Shown here one piece after another: positions 33,890 to 47,040 of a stretch of 64,000 nucleotides of DNA. The notes beneath the pieces were generated by a model. That model saw only the letters and a list, made by a program, of their open reading frames with translations. It was not told the DNA's origin and made no database searches. The position numbers were made by a program, and so were the translations under genes. This stretch comes from Nymphaea colorata (lineage: Eukaryota; Streptophyta; Magnoliopsida; Nymphaeales; Nymphaeaceae), in contig NC_045144.1 of assembly GCF_008831285.2 (NCBI RefSeq), positions 2,968,268 to 3,032,267 of the forward strand, in the 5' to 3' direction. Position 1 is the stretch's first letter; the number at the start of each line of letters is the position of its first letter.

Positions 33890-34600
33890 TGTTCGATGAT
33901 TGGATGTTCCTACTATTTGATGCACTAGGCTGTGAAGCTGGTTGTGCCTGTTGTAGAAATGGTATGGAAAATTGCTATTTTAACACTTGTATAAATGGTC
34001 GAGTTTCACCAAAGTGCATATTTTTGAGTTGTGGAATGTTAGGGACATGGTCTATTTCAAACTCTTCACTCATCATAAACGAACTACAAGTGTCTTTAGA
34101 ACAATCTATGGCGCTTGAGTTGCCAAATACTTCATGTAACTCCTCATAGTATTTCCGTTTTTGTGTGCCTTTGCATTTTTTCTTATTTGAGAATCTCTGC
34201 AATTTGTTTTGAAGTCTCGTATTAAATCACTTAGAAGTCATAATACATATGATAGATACAAAGTAGCCATACTTACTTGGATGTAGGTACTTCAAACCTC
34301 AAGTTGAACATGCACACACTTATTCCTTGGGTCCCAAACAAAGTCACTTGTTTTTAAAATTTCCTTCCAGGTATGGTAATCTGATTCTGTACCCTCAATT
34401 TGTTCTTGATTTGTTCTTTTGTGAATTATCACCCATACTTTTCCATCATCTTTTGTTCAATCATTCTATAAGCTTTTGAGTTTAAGTTGCCCCTTGACTT
34501 CATACCAGGTCACTGTGATTGCTCAACTAGAAGTAGTATTAGAGAATCTACTTGAGCAATAAAAGCACATAAGATGTCACTCCTTGAGTTGCTTGAACCT
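33890..34600 (-). pseudogene. Myb/SANT-like accessory protein of a Harbinger element (remnant)
   Basis: Minus-strand remnants include IEQKMMEKYG, then YHTWKEILKTSDLFGT (34.39-34.33 kb), and farther on KRKYYEELHEVFGNSSAID (34.16-34.10 kb). This resembles the Myb/SANT-like DNA-binding protein encoded beside the nuclease in PIF/Harbinger elements, where a linker such as YKxxKxLL-x-SGFGWD precedes a low-complexity part and a Y-EEL-x-EVF-like stretch. It has the same strand and is about 1.2 kb upstream of the nuclease remnant, as expected for one element. The sequence between (32.8-33.9 kb) is too decayed to read. Confidence 0.5.
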
Positions 34601-34736
34601 TCCATAACTACTAAGATTCAATTTGATTAATTGTAGTAATGTACATAATACTAAGAACCAAAAAAACAATTTCATCTGAAATTCAAGTAAACATTATAGG
34701 TGATGTACAACAAGTGCAATTTATGTGTGTGTGTAA

Positions 34737-34880
<144 letters not shown>

Positions 34881-35239
34881 ATAGATACTAATCAATAAAG
34901 GTGATACCCAAGACAAGAGCTGACAGACCCATGTGACATATGCATCTTCATGTATGTGACTGATATTACCAGATTTCATGTGTGCGGGACATGGTCATTC
35001 ATTAACTACTTGTTCAAGTAGAAGCTAAATGATCCCTTTTGCTGCTTTTATTAGGTACACTAAATTTGGAAATAGGATGAAAGTCAAGAGTAAAAATTAT
35101 TGAAAGTTACTGCTAAATAGACAAGAATCGAAAGAGGTAAAGCAGCACAATGACGATACATTTAGCAAGAATTGAAAGAGGTAAAGGTGCACAATTACAA
35201 TACTGGTTAATGCAGATAAGCTTGATTCAGATTCTCTAA

Positions 35240-36201
35240 GGGGGCGTTTGATACGCCAGAAATCTCCTGTAGCAAAGGAGAAAAATTTCAAATATTTGAA
35301 ATTTTCTGATTTCATCAAATGGGGAGATATTTTTTTTACCGTTGGAGGTGGAAACCGAAAAAAATTTCCAGAAATTTTTTTCCAGGCAGAGGGGTGGAAA
35401 AATTTTTCTGGAAATTTTTTTTTACCGTTGGAGGAAGGAAGGAAGGGAAGGAAGAAGAAGGGAAGGAGAAGAAGGGAGGAGGAAGGGAAGGGAAGGAAGA
35501 AGAAGGGAGGAAGAAGAAGGGAGGAAGAAGAAGGGAAGAAGGGAAGGAGAAGAAGGGAGGAGAAAGGAAGGAGGAAGGAGGAAGAAGGGAAGGAGAAGAG
35601 GGGAAGAGGGCACGGCTAGGAGGGAAGGAGAAGAGGGGAAGAAGGGGAAGAGGGCACGGCGAGGAGGGAAGGAGAAGAGGGGAAGAGGGGAAGAAGGGGA
35701 GGAGGGCACGGCGAGGAGGGAAGGAGAAGAGGGGAAGAAGGGAGGAGGGCACGGCGAGGAGGGAAGGAGAAGAGGGGAAGAAGGGGAGGAGGGCACGGCG
35801 AAGAGGGAAGGAGAAGAGGGGAAGAAGGGGAGGAGGGCACGGCGAGGAGGGAAGGAGAAGAGGGGAAGAAGGGGAAGAGGACAAAAGGAAAGGAAAGAGG
35901 AAAGAGTGATGGAGTAAAAGCACACCCGTGGATGACCAAAGCTTCCCGACAGATAACCAGAGCCCACCGCCGAACGTCTGGGCCCCGTTTGCAGCACACA
36001 CAGGGCAGTGACAGAGAAAGAAAGAGGGGCGAGGGCTGCCGGATGGGTAGAGAGAAGAGCCAGCGGTGCTCAATCTTGAGAAAGAGGGAGAGAGCTCTCA
36101 CCTATGGGAAGTAGAAACTTTTTTCCAATTCCTTTTTTCCAGGAAACTTATTTCCAGCAAAATGTCTCCAATTCTTGATTTCCATTGCATGAAACGCCCC
36201 C
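35240..36201. mobile_element. non-autonomous PIF/Harbinger-type element
   Basis: The left end begins GGGGGCGTTTGATAC and the right end, read in reverse, begins GGGGGCGTTTCATGC. Both sides are flanked by TAA (35237-35239 and 36202-36204), the 3-bp TWA target duplication typical of PIF/Harbinger. Subterminal parts are rich in TTTCC/GGAAA words, and a perfect 24-bp palindrome (35282-35305) lies near the left end. The middle is a polypurine minisatellite and a GC-richer segment (35900-36115). No transposase is encoded, so movement would depend on an autonomous relative. Confidence 0.85.
35425..35900 (+). repeat. polypurine minisatellite inside the Harbinger-type element
   Basis: About 475 bp that are almost entirely A and G on the plus strand. 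The first part is irregular GGAAGAAG/GGAGGAAG. From about 35608 a unit of mostly 43-44 bp repeats (starts of GGGCACGGC at 35608, 35652, 35704, 35747, 35791 and 35834; one spacing is 52). Long open frames on both strands here are consequences of the base bias and are not genes. Confidence 0.93.
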
Positions 36202-36307
36202 TAAAAGAATTAAGGGGATAAGAAATATGGTGGACTAAGATCATAAATACAAAGCTGATTGAATTATGATCCAACATGTATTTCATTCTCTTATTGTGTG
36301 TGTACAA

Positions 36308-36308
<1 letters not shown>

Positions 36309-36348
<40 letters not shown>
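36309..36348. repeat. (TA)n(GA)n compound microsatellite
   Basis: About 22 bp of TA repeats followed by about 18 bp of GA repeats. Confidence 0.95.
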
Positions 36349-39300
36349 AAGTGAGTGAGGTGGTTAGAATTCTCTTTTTCTCAATTAGAGCAAGAGGAAG
36401 TTATGCCCCTTTCACTTGAAAACAACAGCTTCCAGCTGAAGGACAAGGAATTTTGAAACTGCACTATTCTAGGCAACCTAACTTGCACCAGGCCACACCG
36501 TGAACCATCAATATAGGCAAGCATTGGCTTTTAGATAAACCCCTGTGACAGGGTTACAATTCAATGGCTTGACCACCATTATCGGAATAAAAACCAAACC
36601 ATTAAAAGAATATACTTCCTCTTAATGTATCTTCACAACTTTATGTAAAAGCAAAGATACTTAGCAACCACTTTCTCAAATTGCCCATCAATAACATTCT
36701 AGCAGTAATATGTGACACCTTTTTATCTAACTTGCCTTACTTTCTTTATGATGTTTCACGTTCTTTTGGTTGTTTCATGGATTGCATTGAAGTATGTTAA
36801 TAGATTTTAATTCCTACCCCATCACAGGCAGGTCCATCATGGAAAAAAAACCTCAAATCTTTCCAGCAGGATGTATTTGTGAACCAAGAATTGTTGTACA
36901 TATGCTCATGTTATATGTAAATTACAAGTTGATTCTTAAACAAACAAGTGAGCTTGATCATGTCTCATTCAATTCAAAACCTTGAAGATATTGTACTTAG
37001 GTTCTTAACAGGTTTTAGTTAAAAAGTCAAAGTAAAACAAGTTTCTTAGTTCCAACGAATTATAACAAGTACAAAACTAATCGTAATATATAAGTGATGT
37101 TTAAGCCTAAGCGAATAACATTCTTATCGCTATTCTGTTTTCAATATCCTTGGTAGATATGTTCCCTCTTCTTTCCTATTATTGTACAATTAGTTCATTC
37201 AAATAGTTGTTTTTTTTAATTGGTTTTTTGTTAGGAAAACATTGTAGCAATGACTCTGCTATATGAACATGATGTTGTCAAGTATATACGTCTAGTAAAA
37301 TCCAAAGGAGATTCGTAAAAGAGTAGACAATAAAAAGATTGTACCAAATGTAGAAAATTATCGATGTTTACTATAACCTGCATAAAAATTTTTAGAGTTA
37401 TGTATCGTTTCATTCTTGGCCCTTTTTGGGTCTCTAAAAATTTGATACATGTATATCCTAGACCAAGATAGACTTTCTGTTGGCAGTATTTCATGGGATA
37501 TCAATGAAGAAACCCTAAGATCACTTCAAGATGTATGATGATGTGATTGACTCTATCATCATAAGGGACAGTGTCTAGGGAGCCATCTTCTTCCATGTTC
37601 ATATTTTGTTGAAGAAAAACTATTGAAGTGATCAGTTTTCTATTTGTTAGATGTTTGATTTAGGTAGAAGTGAAAAAAAACAATAGCTAGAGGGGAGCAT
37701 AAGAATGATACAAATATAACAAATAGAGGTAACAATAACAATGCACGAACAATATAATAACAACTCTAGTAGTCTTATAAATAAAAAAACTAAACATCAT
37801 GAAGCGATATTTATCCCCACTACGAAGCAAAAACCATTTTGTGCAATATAAAGAGAAAGCACATGATAAGAGGAATTTGGTCAAATTCTACTGGAGCAAG
37901 AACGTGGGAAGGAGAACATCCCACCAATTTGATGACAATAGGTATCCTACACAGGAAGGTAGAACATGAGAGAGGGCAAGAGCCATTGGGGGGAGGGGGG
38001 GGGGTGGTGGGGGGAGGGAAGAGAGAGAGAGAGAGAGAGAAAGAGCACCTTGCTTTGTTGTAGCTGGAAGATGGTGCTCGTGGCCAGAAAATTGGGTGAA
38101 ACTAAGCCAAAAAGGGCAATGGAAGAGGTAACAACATCAGCACTATGGCGGAGTGGCTGCAGTGCTATAGTGACAAGGGAAGAGATGATGACGATGGAGC
38201 TATAGTTCTTGTTTTTGGCATTCAGATATCACTAGTGAAGAAGAAAAATTCGTGGGCTTCATCTCCAAGAGTTCATTTGTGCATTTCTTCTCCCTAAAGA
38301 CATCTTGCGGGCTTGTTGAGGTGGTTGAAGCTCACATATGATTTGTTTTTCCCATAGGCTCTCTTTCTTGATACCGTTGGTCCACATTTAAAACAAATTC
38401 TTCCTTCATCAATGCCATTTTGTGTTCACTGTCAATGGATGAGTTTCAATGCTCCAACCAGTTTCCTTGGTGGTTGAAGAAGAGCAGCCATGTTAACGGA
38501 GCACCAATAATGATGGCAATGCCAAGTCTTGTGCATCAATGTCCTCACAAGCTACGATGTGCTCTGGGTGTCAAAGCATTACCCCATCTTGGCATTGTGG
38601 TTAGGGTGCATGGAAGATGCTCTAATCCATTCAGCAACGTCAGACCCCTACATCGGAGGCACAACCCCATCTTTAAAGTGGTTAGTGTATATTTTTTTAA
38701 GGTGGAGTGTGATAGTGACTTGGAGATAAGCCATGATGAGGAAGGCTTTCCGAGATTTCTTTTTGTTTCATGAGTGTAAAACAAACAAGGGTTGGACTGA
38801 ACAACACTGAAATGGATGGTGTTGCTTGAGGACGGAGAAGGTAGGACTCTCGTATTGTTCCTCATCCTTGCCCACCTCTGTTTCTCGTTGAGAGATTGAA
38901 CATCCTCAACTAGATGGTGTCTTTGAGTTTTTCATGAGGTATACTGTCCCAATCGTAGTCTCATTTTATGTTCCTTTTTCTGTTTATGAGATGGTTTTGG
39001 GCTTATTTTTCATCTTTTCCTTATTTTTGTATGCTCTATTTCTTCGGCGAATGTGGTGGTCTTTTGTGGCTAATTATTATAAGCATTGTGACTTTGTGAA
39101 TTAGAAAAGCAAACTGGTTGATCAATTTGAAAATCTTATTAAATTGTTCTTTTCTGCCATATAATTATTATTCCAATTATGATCGTCTGCTACGTTTTTT
39201 GAAGATTAGAGGCGATATCTTTTGTGAAAGGTTTCTTATAGATAGCTCAAAAGACTATGCTCTCTTCTTCACCTTACTGATGGTTTGTTCTGTCAATCAT

Positions 39301-41820
39301 CATGCTATTTTCATGTAAGTTTTAAAATATATTGAACTTAGTTTGATATGCTAATTCGAACATTATTTACCAGAACTAAGTAATTAACCATTTGATAATC
39401 TGTTATTGATTAGGCCACTTGGTGCAAAAGTTGGAAATTGTGAAATGGATGGATTACATTTACTATTCCAGTTACCATTACAATTGAATTAGTTAGATGT
39501 TTAGAGTTCATCTGTCATAGTGGACAAAGTATTTAGGATATTGGAAGCGCTTCGCCAGGTTCATGTAATTCTAAACTTAGATTTATATGAAAATAATGCA
39601 TGCATGTTTAATGACTTTTTATCCTTGGACCAGAACTAGGCTCTACGAGACTGGGTAGGTCATCTGACCCAATCAGTTTAAGGGGCATGCCAAGTTTGAT
39701 GAAAAATCCCACAATTTACTCTTAGAAAATCACATTTTCAAAATTGACCAAGCTGAAATTAACCTTATAACAAAAATGTGAGGATAAAGTGGAAAACAAA
39801 AATTTGGGCTTGTGTATTAGAAATGAATACATTGGTACTCTCCTCGAATGATAATGCATCTATCTGTGTACTTAGATTAAAGTTGGTATTCCAGATCTTC
39901 CGATAATTATTTAACACATTACTAATGTCAATGTCCAGACATGGACAATCCATGAGTGATTGGAAAACTATAATTTTATTTAATATGAAATATGATTGTT
40001 TGAGCTGATAGTAGGAATAGTTATATCCAACACTAATGATTATTATCCTAGTTCAATTTGAGCTGACTCAAACAAATCAGGCAGAAATGATGATCAGTCA
40101 TGCAAAAATGAGGAAATGGGATACTATTTCTTAGAAATTGTTGTTCTAACACTAGAATTCAAGCTTAAAAAGCTAGAGATGCAATTGAAAATGCTCTAAT
40201 GATACTTGAGAGAGCCTATTATTGGTCTAGAAAGGCTTGTAGGTATTCTGATTATGAGAAATAGTGAAAAAATAAGGGAAATAGGCCATTTCTAAACTAT
40301 TTTTTCTCTTTCTTGGTGATTTGTAGAGATGAAAATAACTCTGATTAATCTAATTGGGTAAAACAATTCTCGAAATTTTCATGATTTTTTTTTGTAAAAT
40401 TAGAACAAAAATGGGGTAAAATAAAGACAATTAGGGGCAAAATAATCAATTTTTTAAGCGGTGACATCCTAAATGATCTAGGTCATGGTGTCAGATTTCT
40501 TCTGATGTGGTTCATGGCCCCTACATTGACATCATTTTGAAAAAAATCTCATTTATGAGGGGTAAAATCATTATGTTTGCTTGTAAAAATTTGGGATGCC
40601 TGTAGTTGCCCTTCTTTGCTACTAAGTCGGTACAAAGTGATGCTTAATGGCAATGATAAGACACACCAAATAAAGTAAAAAACCTTAATATGAGGGAAAC
40701 TTCTTGGTATGTATAAAAACTGAAAATTAATGTTCATAAATATTCCTGGTTTTAGAAACCTTTGATGACTTGTGAAAGAACGATGACAATAACCACTACT
40801 GTTCTTGAAAAACAATGATGCCTAAGTTTGAGAACTGAGAAAACATTGTGAAAGACTCATTTTGCATTCAATAAGAAAGAGTTCCAACTATCGTGCATCT
40901 ATGATAGACAAGTTCTAAGCATTGTGCATATGTTAGGATGAGTTCTTGAGAAAATTCATCATCTTATAAGTTATAACAAAGTTATGCTCGTCATGAACTT
41001 AACTTCTATTTTAGAGAACTGTTATGATGATTTGACATCTTTGAAAGTTAGGGCTTTTTCTAATCATACTTTTTGGCTCTTTAAAGCAAGTTCATCTTCA
41101 TTGTCATACATGATCTTTTGAAATATGTGTTCCCTAACTCATAGAGGGCCTTTAAAGGAGAAATCATTAGTCTAGTGGTTTCCAAACCATGAGGAATTTC
41201 ACATCATTTGTAGAACTTTTGATATGAATAGTTCTTGTCTCTCATGCAAGCACTTTTATTCACTTTCTTTCATTGTTTATTTTTGCTTTGGCCACTTGGA
41301 CTCTTGTTCTCTCTTCTTTTGTTTTCTTTTGCTCTTTGCATTTGTTTCTTTCTTTTATCTGGCTCACTTCACCTGTAGAAAAAATATCTCACTAACCCAT
41401 AGGCTATTAGGGAGCCCCAATGGTTTGATGGTTATGTGTAGTTCTATCATATACAATGTCATGTTTATCAAGTTTTCTATTAAACCATTGTAAAGTGCTT
41501 TCAGATTGGTAGCTTCCAAATCAGTTAGCCATGGGTACCAAGTCCACGTTTGTCTTGCTTGCTTGAATTAAGAAAGCTTTAGGAGATATAACTTGACAGA
41601 AGTTTATAGATCACATAATTTGATAAAAGAGACACAAATCAAGGTGTATGCTTACATAGTACTCTCAAATATTGACCAAAAGAACAACTGTACTTGCCCC
41701 AAGCTCATCTCTCAACACTCAGATTTTCCTATGCCAGATCAGAGCCCAATAAGGCTCACACAAGGTCTGAGACAGTAAAGTCCTATAATTTCAAACGAAA
41801 ACAATTAAATATAAAAATGT

Positions 41821-41866
<46 letters not shown>

Positions 41867-43125
41867 CTACTTATTTTTATGAAATATTGGGACCAATCAA
41901 TGTAAGTACTAAATCTGTAGTTATCATTACAGGGGTGGTTGAGTAGAATGTTAGGACTACTAGAAAAAGTAAATAAGATATTAAATAGGGGTGGGAGAAG
42001 CCAAAGAGTCACCTTTTTTCTTTTGGGTAACGTCAAATTTGGATGAGAATTTTGGGGCTATCAAAAAGGGCTTATCAAGCTTGAATAGATAGCATTTTAG
42101 CCTTTTACTTGCTGCTATCATAGTGGGAAAGGCTCCTGTAGCAAAACTATTGGAGAGAGAAGGAGATACCTTTCATTTTCTTGTCGCATCCTTGGTTGAA
42201 GTTTAAGTTGGTGATAATGACTTACTCTCCTATCATCTCAGCCATGAAGTCTTAGAGAAGGAAGCTAGTGGGCTGCTGATTTAGATTCAAGTGATCTCAG
42301 TTCAGTTAGGTGCCCTACTTAGTTTGGGTTGGCAATCCTGAATGCATATATATGTATATGTGTAAAATGCTATGTTTTAATCTGGACGTATATGATTATG
42401 TATGTGTAGTGCAAGGAAGGAGAAGGAACTGATTAGTCACAGTGAACCAGAACTCCCTATGTCCACAAATTTCTCAAGTACTTAATTGGACAAAAATAAG
42501 ACTATGCTTGGACATCTATGCAGTTTTAAATGAGTAATTTATGATCTGATTGTAAATATATACACATATATTTGTTGCATGGGTGTAGAGCAAGAGCAAG
42601 TGCAGCAACTATCGTAAACCAGAGTGTTGGTGGACTACGCCTAAAGTACACAAACTCCATAGGCAGATTGAGTGAGAAGATCTTACATTTTTTAGGTATG
42701 GGATATCCACCCATGAGTGAAACATGTAGTTTATGTATTTTATGTTGTGTGCATATGAATATAAAACACATGTAAATATATATATATGAATCTATGCAAA
42801 CAAATATATGTAATGATGTATGTGTGAAATATGAGTACTTTCATACTAGAATATATTACTGTATAATCATCTTGAGAGTAATAGCACACAATGAGACCGT
42901 CCGACAGTAAGAGACTAGACCTATTAGAAAACTATATATATTTAGACCTAAATGCAGCATATAGTTCTTGTATGTTGTCGTGTTTAGATGTATACAAAGA
43001 TATCTGAATGCTTATATATATATATATATATATATATAATGATGTTGTTTATATCATGTTATGATAAAACTGACGTAGTGCATAATTCTATGAGACATGT
43101 CTACTAGCTTAAAGATTGCTCTTAT
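36349..43125. other. long gene-poor stretch
   Basis: Nearly 7 kb with no frame I can assign. It contains a G-run plus (GA)n tract at 37988-38040 and a (TA)n tract at about 41825-41862. A plus-strand frame at 38420-38773 and one at 41224-41493 have no recognisable content. The sequence is AT-rich and probably consists of old unrecognised repeats. Confidence 0.5.
37988..38040 (+). repeat. G-run with adjacent (GA)n
   Basis: 37988-38018 holds at least four G-tracts of three or more (GGGGGG-A-GGGGGGGGGG-T-GG-T-GGGGGG-A-GGG), directly followed by GA repeats. It satisfies the simple G-quadruplex pattern on the plus strand. Confidence 0.85.
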
Positions 43126-43127
43126 AT

Positions 43128-43432
43128 GAATATATATGACAACCATGTGGAAATATCAAAGATGATATAATATTGTTCGTTTATCAATACATATGACAAT
43201 CATATGATGAGATAATATTGTTGTTATATGTATGTATATGACAATCATATGCATCAGAAATGCAATAGTGTTGTCCTTACATGTATATATATGGCAACCA
43301 TATGGACATATCAGAGATGTGATAATATTGTTCTTATATGTATATATATAGAACAATCATATAGGTATATCGGAGATAAGATAATATTGTTCTTACATGC
43401 ATATATATGACAACCATGTGGATATATCAGGG
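43128..43432. repeat. about 57-bp minisatellite, about six units
   Basis: Units contain TATATATGACAACCATGTGGA, cut here to its core GACAACCATGTGGA, followed by ATATCAGAGAT and GATAATATTGTTCTTA. The clearest units start at 43282, 43339 and 43398; earlier units are shortened or altered. Confidence 0.85.
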
Positions 43433-46170
43433 TTGACCTTATTTGGTGGTTGTTAGACTATTGATGTATCTTTGCAATTCCATAAGAAATTGTCTTACTA
43501 TATTTGTGGTAGTAAATTTAGCCTTGGCATGGTTAAAGTTTTCAGCCCATAGGTGGTGGTCTTGAGCTACATACTAACTTTTTGTTTGAGATAATTATAC
43601 ATTTATTTTGCCAAACTATGCTCTACCTATGGTTGGATATCTCCATACTCAGAGGAATCTGAACCATTTTCCCTTCTATCTCTATAGGTAGTTCTTGATT
43701 GGCTGTTGGCTTTTGGATGAACTCCCTCAACTCGACGGACTAGCATTGGCGATCTAGGAATTGAATCAAGTTTGAGACTTTTGCGACTATTTTTTCATCG
43801 AATCATTGTAGTTTTTTGTTTGGGCTCTACATGGGTCCTTGGGAGATTGTTCTCCTTGTTGGATCTGTTTTTGCTTTGGTCATTACTCAATATTTGATTT
43901 GACTTTTAAGACTTGATGTTCATTCTACAAGACATTTGTATTTTCCTCTTCATATCTATAGAAAGGAAGAAAAATTGTGTCAAAACTTGGGTCATGACAA
44001 AGAAAGCCTAAAACTGAATTCAACCATGTTCAAACCTAGCTGATCCTACTTGACCAAAACTGAACACAATTTAACTGGAGCACAGTTTGACCTGTGTAGC
44101 TGAGTGTAGACCTAAATCAAGCCCAAGTCCACCTACAGAAGCTCACAAGACCGACAATGAGCCTAGTTTGGACACCTAATCGTATATCCTTGATTCAGAT
44201 CACAATATCAGAAGTCAGATCTGAGATATGATTTGATTTAGTTCTAAATTCTAATTATTGTCATCTAGACTAAATCTCTCAATCCAAATTTCGATGTAGA
44301 CTTTTGATCCAAATCATAGATCAAAATTCTTATTTAGACCTCAATCCAGATCTCTTTAAATCCATATCACTACTTGAATCTAAATACAAATGCAATGTTC
44401 AAGTTCAAATTAATTAAGTGTTGGCACATGTCAGCGATGACACGTGTCACCAATGTAACTTTTTAAAATGTTGACACTTGTCAAATTTCTAACTTCAGAA
44501 TTTTGACACTGGTCAAAATCCTAGAGTCTCCATATTTTGGAATCTCTAATTCTCTATTAAATAGAGAAGCCCTAGAAGGGAACATCACACATCACATCTG
44601 GGCTATCCATGCTCTCCTATGATCTCCTACTTTGGTTTATGCACACTTGTGCTTCATCTCTTTTATTTTTTCTATTTTAATTCTACTTTTTAGACATAGA
44701 CATGTTTGCAGTGATGATTTGCAAGGTACATTATTATCCAAATTAGAGTGGTATTGTTTTATAGTTTAAAGACGAAGCTTTTTAAGTTCAAACTAAAATC
44801 GGATCTGCAAAAAACCCAGAGTTTTGCTTGATTTTGGGAAGATATACCTCTATAATCATAAATCGTATTGAGAATATCTAAAAATCTCCTACATGCCTAG
44901 TTTGTTTTCCTTAAATTTTGTCAAATTCTAAGCTTGGTTGGCCCTACATTTGGTCATTTTTTCAATGTCTATTTTCTACAACTTCTAAACTATATAAATC
45001 GGATCATAAAATTTGCCTAAATTGTGAACTTCGTAACTTTTATTTGGAAACTCCGTTGTGTAGTGCAATGCTTGACTGGCATGAACTATTTCAGATCATC
45101 ATTCTTGTACAAATTCCATTAGATTCCTATAGCCTTTCAACCATCCAAATCACTTATATATCCCACATTTCATTTCTTTCTATGCCATTAAGCTTCTCTT
45201 TCTTGGTCCATCTCATGATTTTGTCAAAATCCATCTCTTTGTTTCCTTCAAGCAACGGTTAGAAATTGTTCCTCTTGAAAAACGTTAAGATTTCATAAAC
45301 AAAACCCATTTGGGATACTTGGTTCAAAATTTGCACAGTGCTTTGTTATCAAATGCTGGGGTGGTCTTGTAATTGTGTCGAAGCACACTTAAGTGTGAGT
45401 ACTAATGTGCTCATATGTTCTATATGCACACGAGTGCAAGTTTTGATGTGCTCACATTTCATATATGCATGTGAGTACAAGTTTGAACATGCAAAAGTTC
45501 AGTTAGTTATAAGGCGAATTCCAAGGGATCATGAAAGATGAGCGTTGATGGCACTGAAGTGCCGAGGGCCTTATGGTGGGGCTTCTGTCCAATGCAATAT
45601 GACTTCTATGGGGTACACCATATACTACATGAGCTTGGTGCATTCATGCATTTATGTATGCATGTGAGTGTGAATTTATTGTGTGCAAAGCAAGTGTTCA
45701 CTATGCAAGTGTACTAGTTCTATGTATTGCAAATATTGTTCAAGACTTGATAGGGTGAGCTCGGTGTATTTACATGTTCTTGTATGCATGTGGGTGCGAG
45801 TTCTAGTGTGTCGAAGTATGAATTAGAAGGATTTTGTGTTTTTGTGTTATTATATGCACATGAGCATGAGTTCCATGTGCATCACATGGGTTCTAGTTCA
45901 CATGAGTTTTCAAAGGGTGCACCAAAGTACGAGGTCCCTGCATTATATGCAGGTGTTTGGGTGGCTGTGCACCAAAGCATGAAGACCATGCATTGGGTGT
46001 GGGTGTTCATGCACAATAACATAAAGTGCATGCACTCGGATGCTTCTATACTTGTAAAAGGTTTTGTGCTTATAAATGCTTGTAAAATTTATGCATTGAA
46101 GTCCATGTGCTTATATGCTTGTGTGTGCTAGAGCACGAAAAATGTCACATCAATATGCAAGTGCTTGTAT
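43433..46170. other. non-coding, partly LTR-like
   Basis: No gene is supported. 43.98-44.70 kb has the wording of a plant LTR or leader (repeated GATCCAAAT and GATCTGA words, a TATA-like CTATTAAATAGAGAAGCCC at about 44555). 45.3-46.17 kb consists of degenerate GTGAGTGCAAGTT and ATGCATGTGAG-type repeats that lead into the 37-bp minisatellite. Confidence 0.4.
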
Positions 46171-46429
46171 ATTTATAAATCTCATACCAGAGCATGAGTT
46201 CTTGTATGCTTGTGGATCTCATGCAAAAATACATGTATTTGTATGCTTGTGGATCTCATACAAAAGTTCGAATGCTTATATGCTTGTGAATCTTGTACAG
46301 TAGTACGAGTGCTTGTATACTTGTGGATTTCATATAAAAGTACAAGTACTTTGGTGATTGTGAATCTCATATGAAAGTATGAGCACTTGTTTTCTTGTAA
46401 AATTCACATACCAATGCATATGTGCTCAG
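46171..46429. repeat. 37-bp minisatellite, seven units
   Basis: Exactly 37-bp spacing from 46171 (46171, 46208, 46245, 46282, 46319, 46356, 46393). Consensus features are GCTTGTGGATCTCAT at the start and GAGTGCTTGTAT at the end. Units differ at several positions, the last most of all. Confidence 0.9.
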
Positions 46430-46579
46430 ATGTGAATGCTTGCATGGTGCTTCTAAATTCTGGTAAGTGTTTGTGTACATTTTCATTTAAGTAATTGTAA
46501 ACCTTGAAAAATTTTGAAAACAAACATTTCGGAAACCTCTTCAATTTTTTGTGGCTGTCTTCATTTATCTGAAAGATGT

Positions 46580-47031
46580 GCTAGTGCAAGGCAGTAACTG
46601 AAATGCTGGGATCATGAGAAATATCTATGTGTGGCCACCAAAGAATAGACATGTTGGACATAAAAATGAGACACATTTGACTCGAAGAAAAACCAACTTT
46701 ATTTTGATCCCCATGCACGAAAAAAAGAAGAAAAAAAGCAATAACAAGTTCCACAATAACTTCAACGTTTTTCAAAGGTATCGCCTCTTGAACCAGAAGC
46801 CCCTTGTCTCTGCAGCCTTGCATGATGGGCTTGAGCGGAATGCATTCTTTAGTGTTGTGGGCAACGACTCTTATGAAATTTACAAAATTGATATTTGTAT
46901 TTTCCTTTCACCTTAGGGGGATCTTCCATCTTTGGGAGTTTGCAAAGGTTCTGAGATAACAACAGCTCTAGAAGCTCCTCTTTGTTTTCTTCTATGAGAG
47001 TAAATTTTCTGTCTCTCGTCCACTCAGGCAT
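46580..47031 (-). pseudogene. Ty3/gypsy gag remnant
   Basis: On the minus strand one frame (47031-46849) encodes ELLELLLSQNLCKLPKMEDPP followed by YKYQFCKFHKS (first string cut at its core, LLSQNLCKLP). A shifted frame continues with KPIMQGCRDKGLLV. This matches the C-terminal gag region of a common plant gypsy class, where a KLP-x-P-x(n)-YCxYHR-like zinc-knuckle segment is followed by a CxxLKxxI...G motif. The reading frame breaks in the middle and no pol was recognised next to it. Confidence 0.55.
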
Positions 47032-47040
47032 ATTATGCTA

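Noticed and set aside
35248-36101. Several long overlapping open frames on both strands (up to about 245 codons)
   Set aside because: They come from the polypurine/polypyrimidine minisatellite, which contains almost no stop codons. Products are Gly/Arg/Glu/Lys or Pro/Ser/Leu low-complexity strings.
44550-44700. LTR-like promoter (TATTAAATAGAG, then GCCCTAGAAGGG)
   Set aside because: No partner LTR, primer-binding site or polypurine tract was found, so it is mentioned only as LTR-like.
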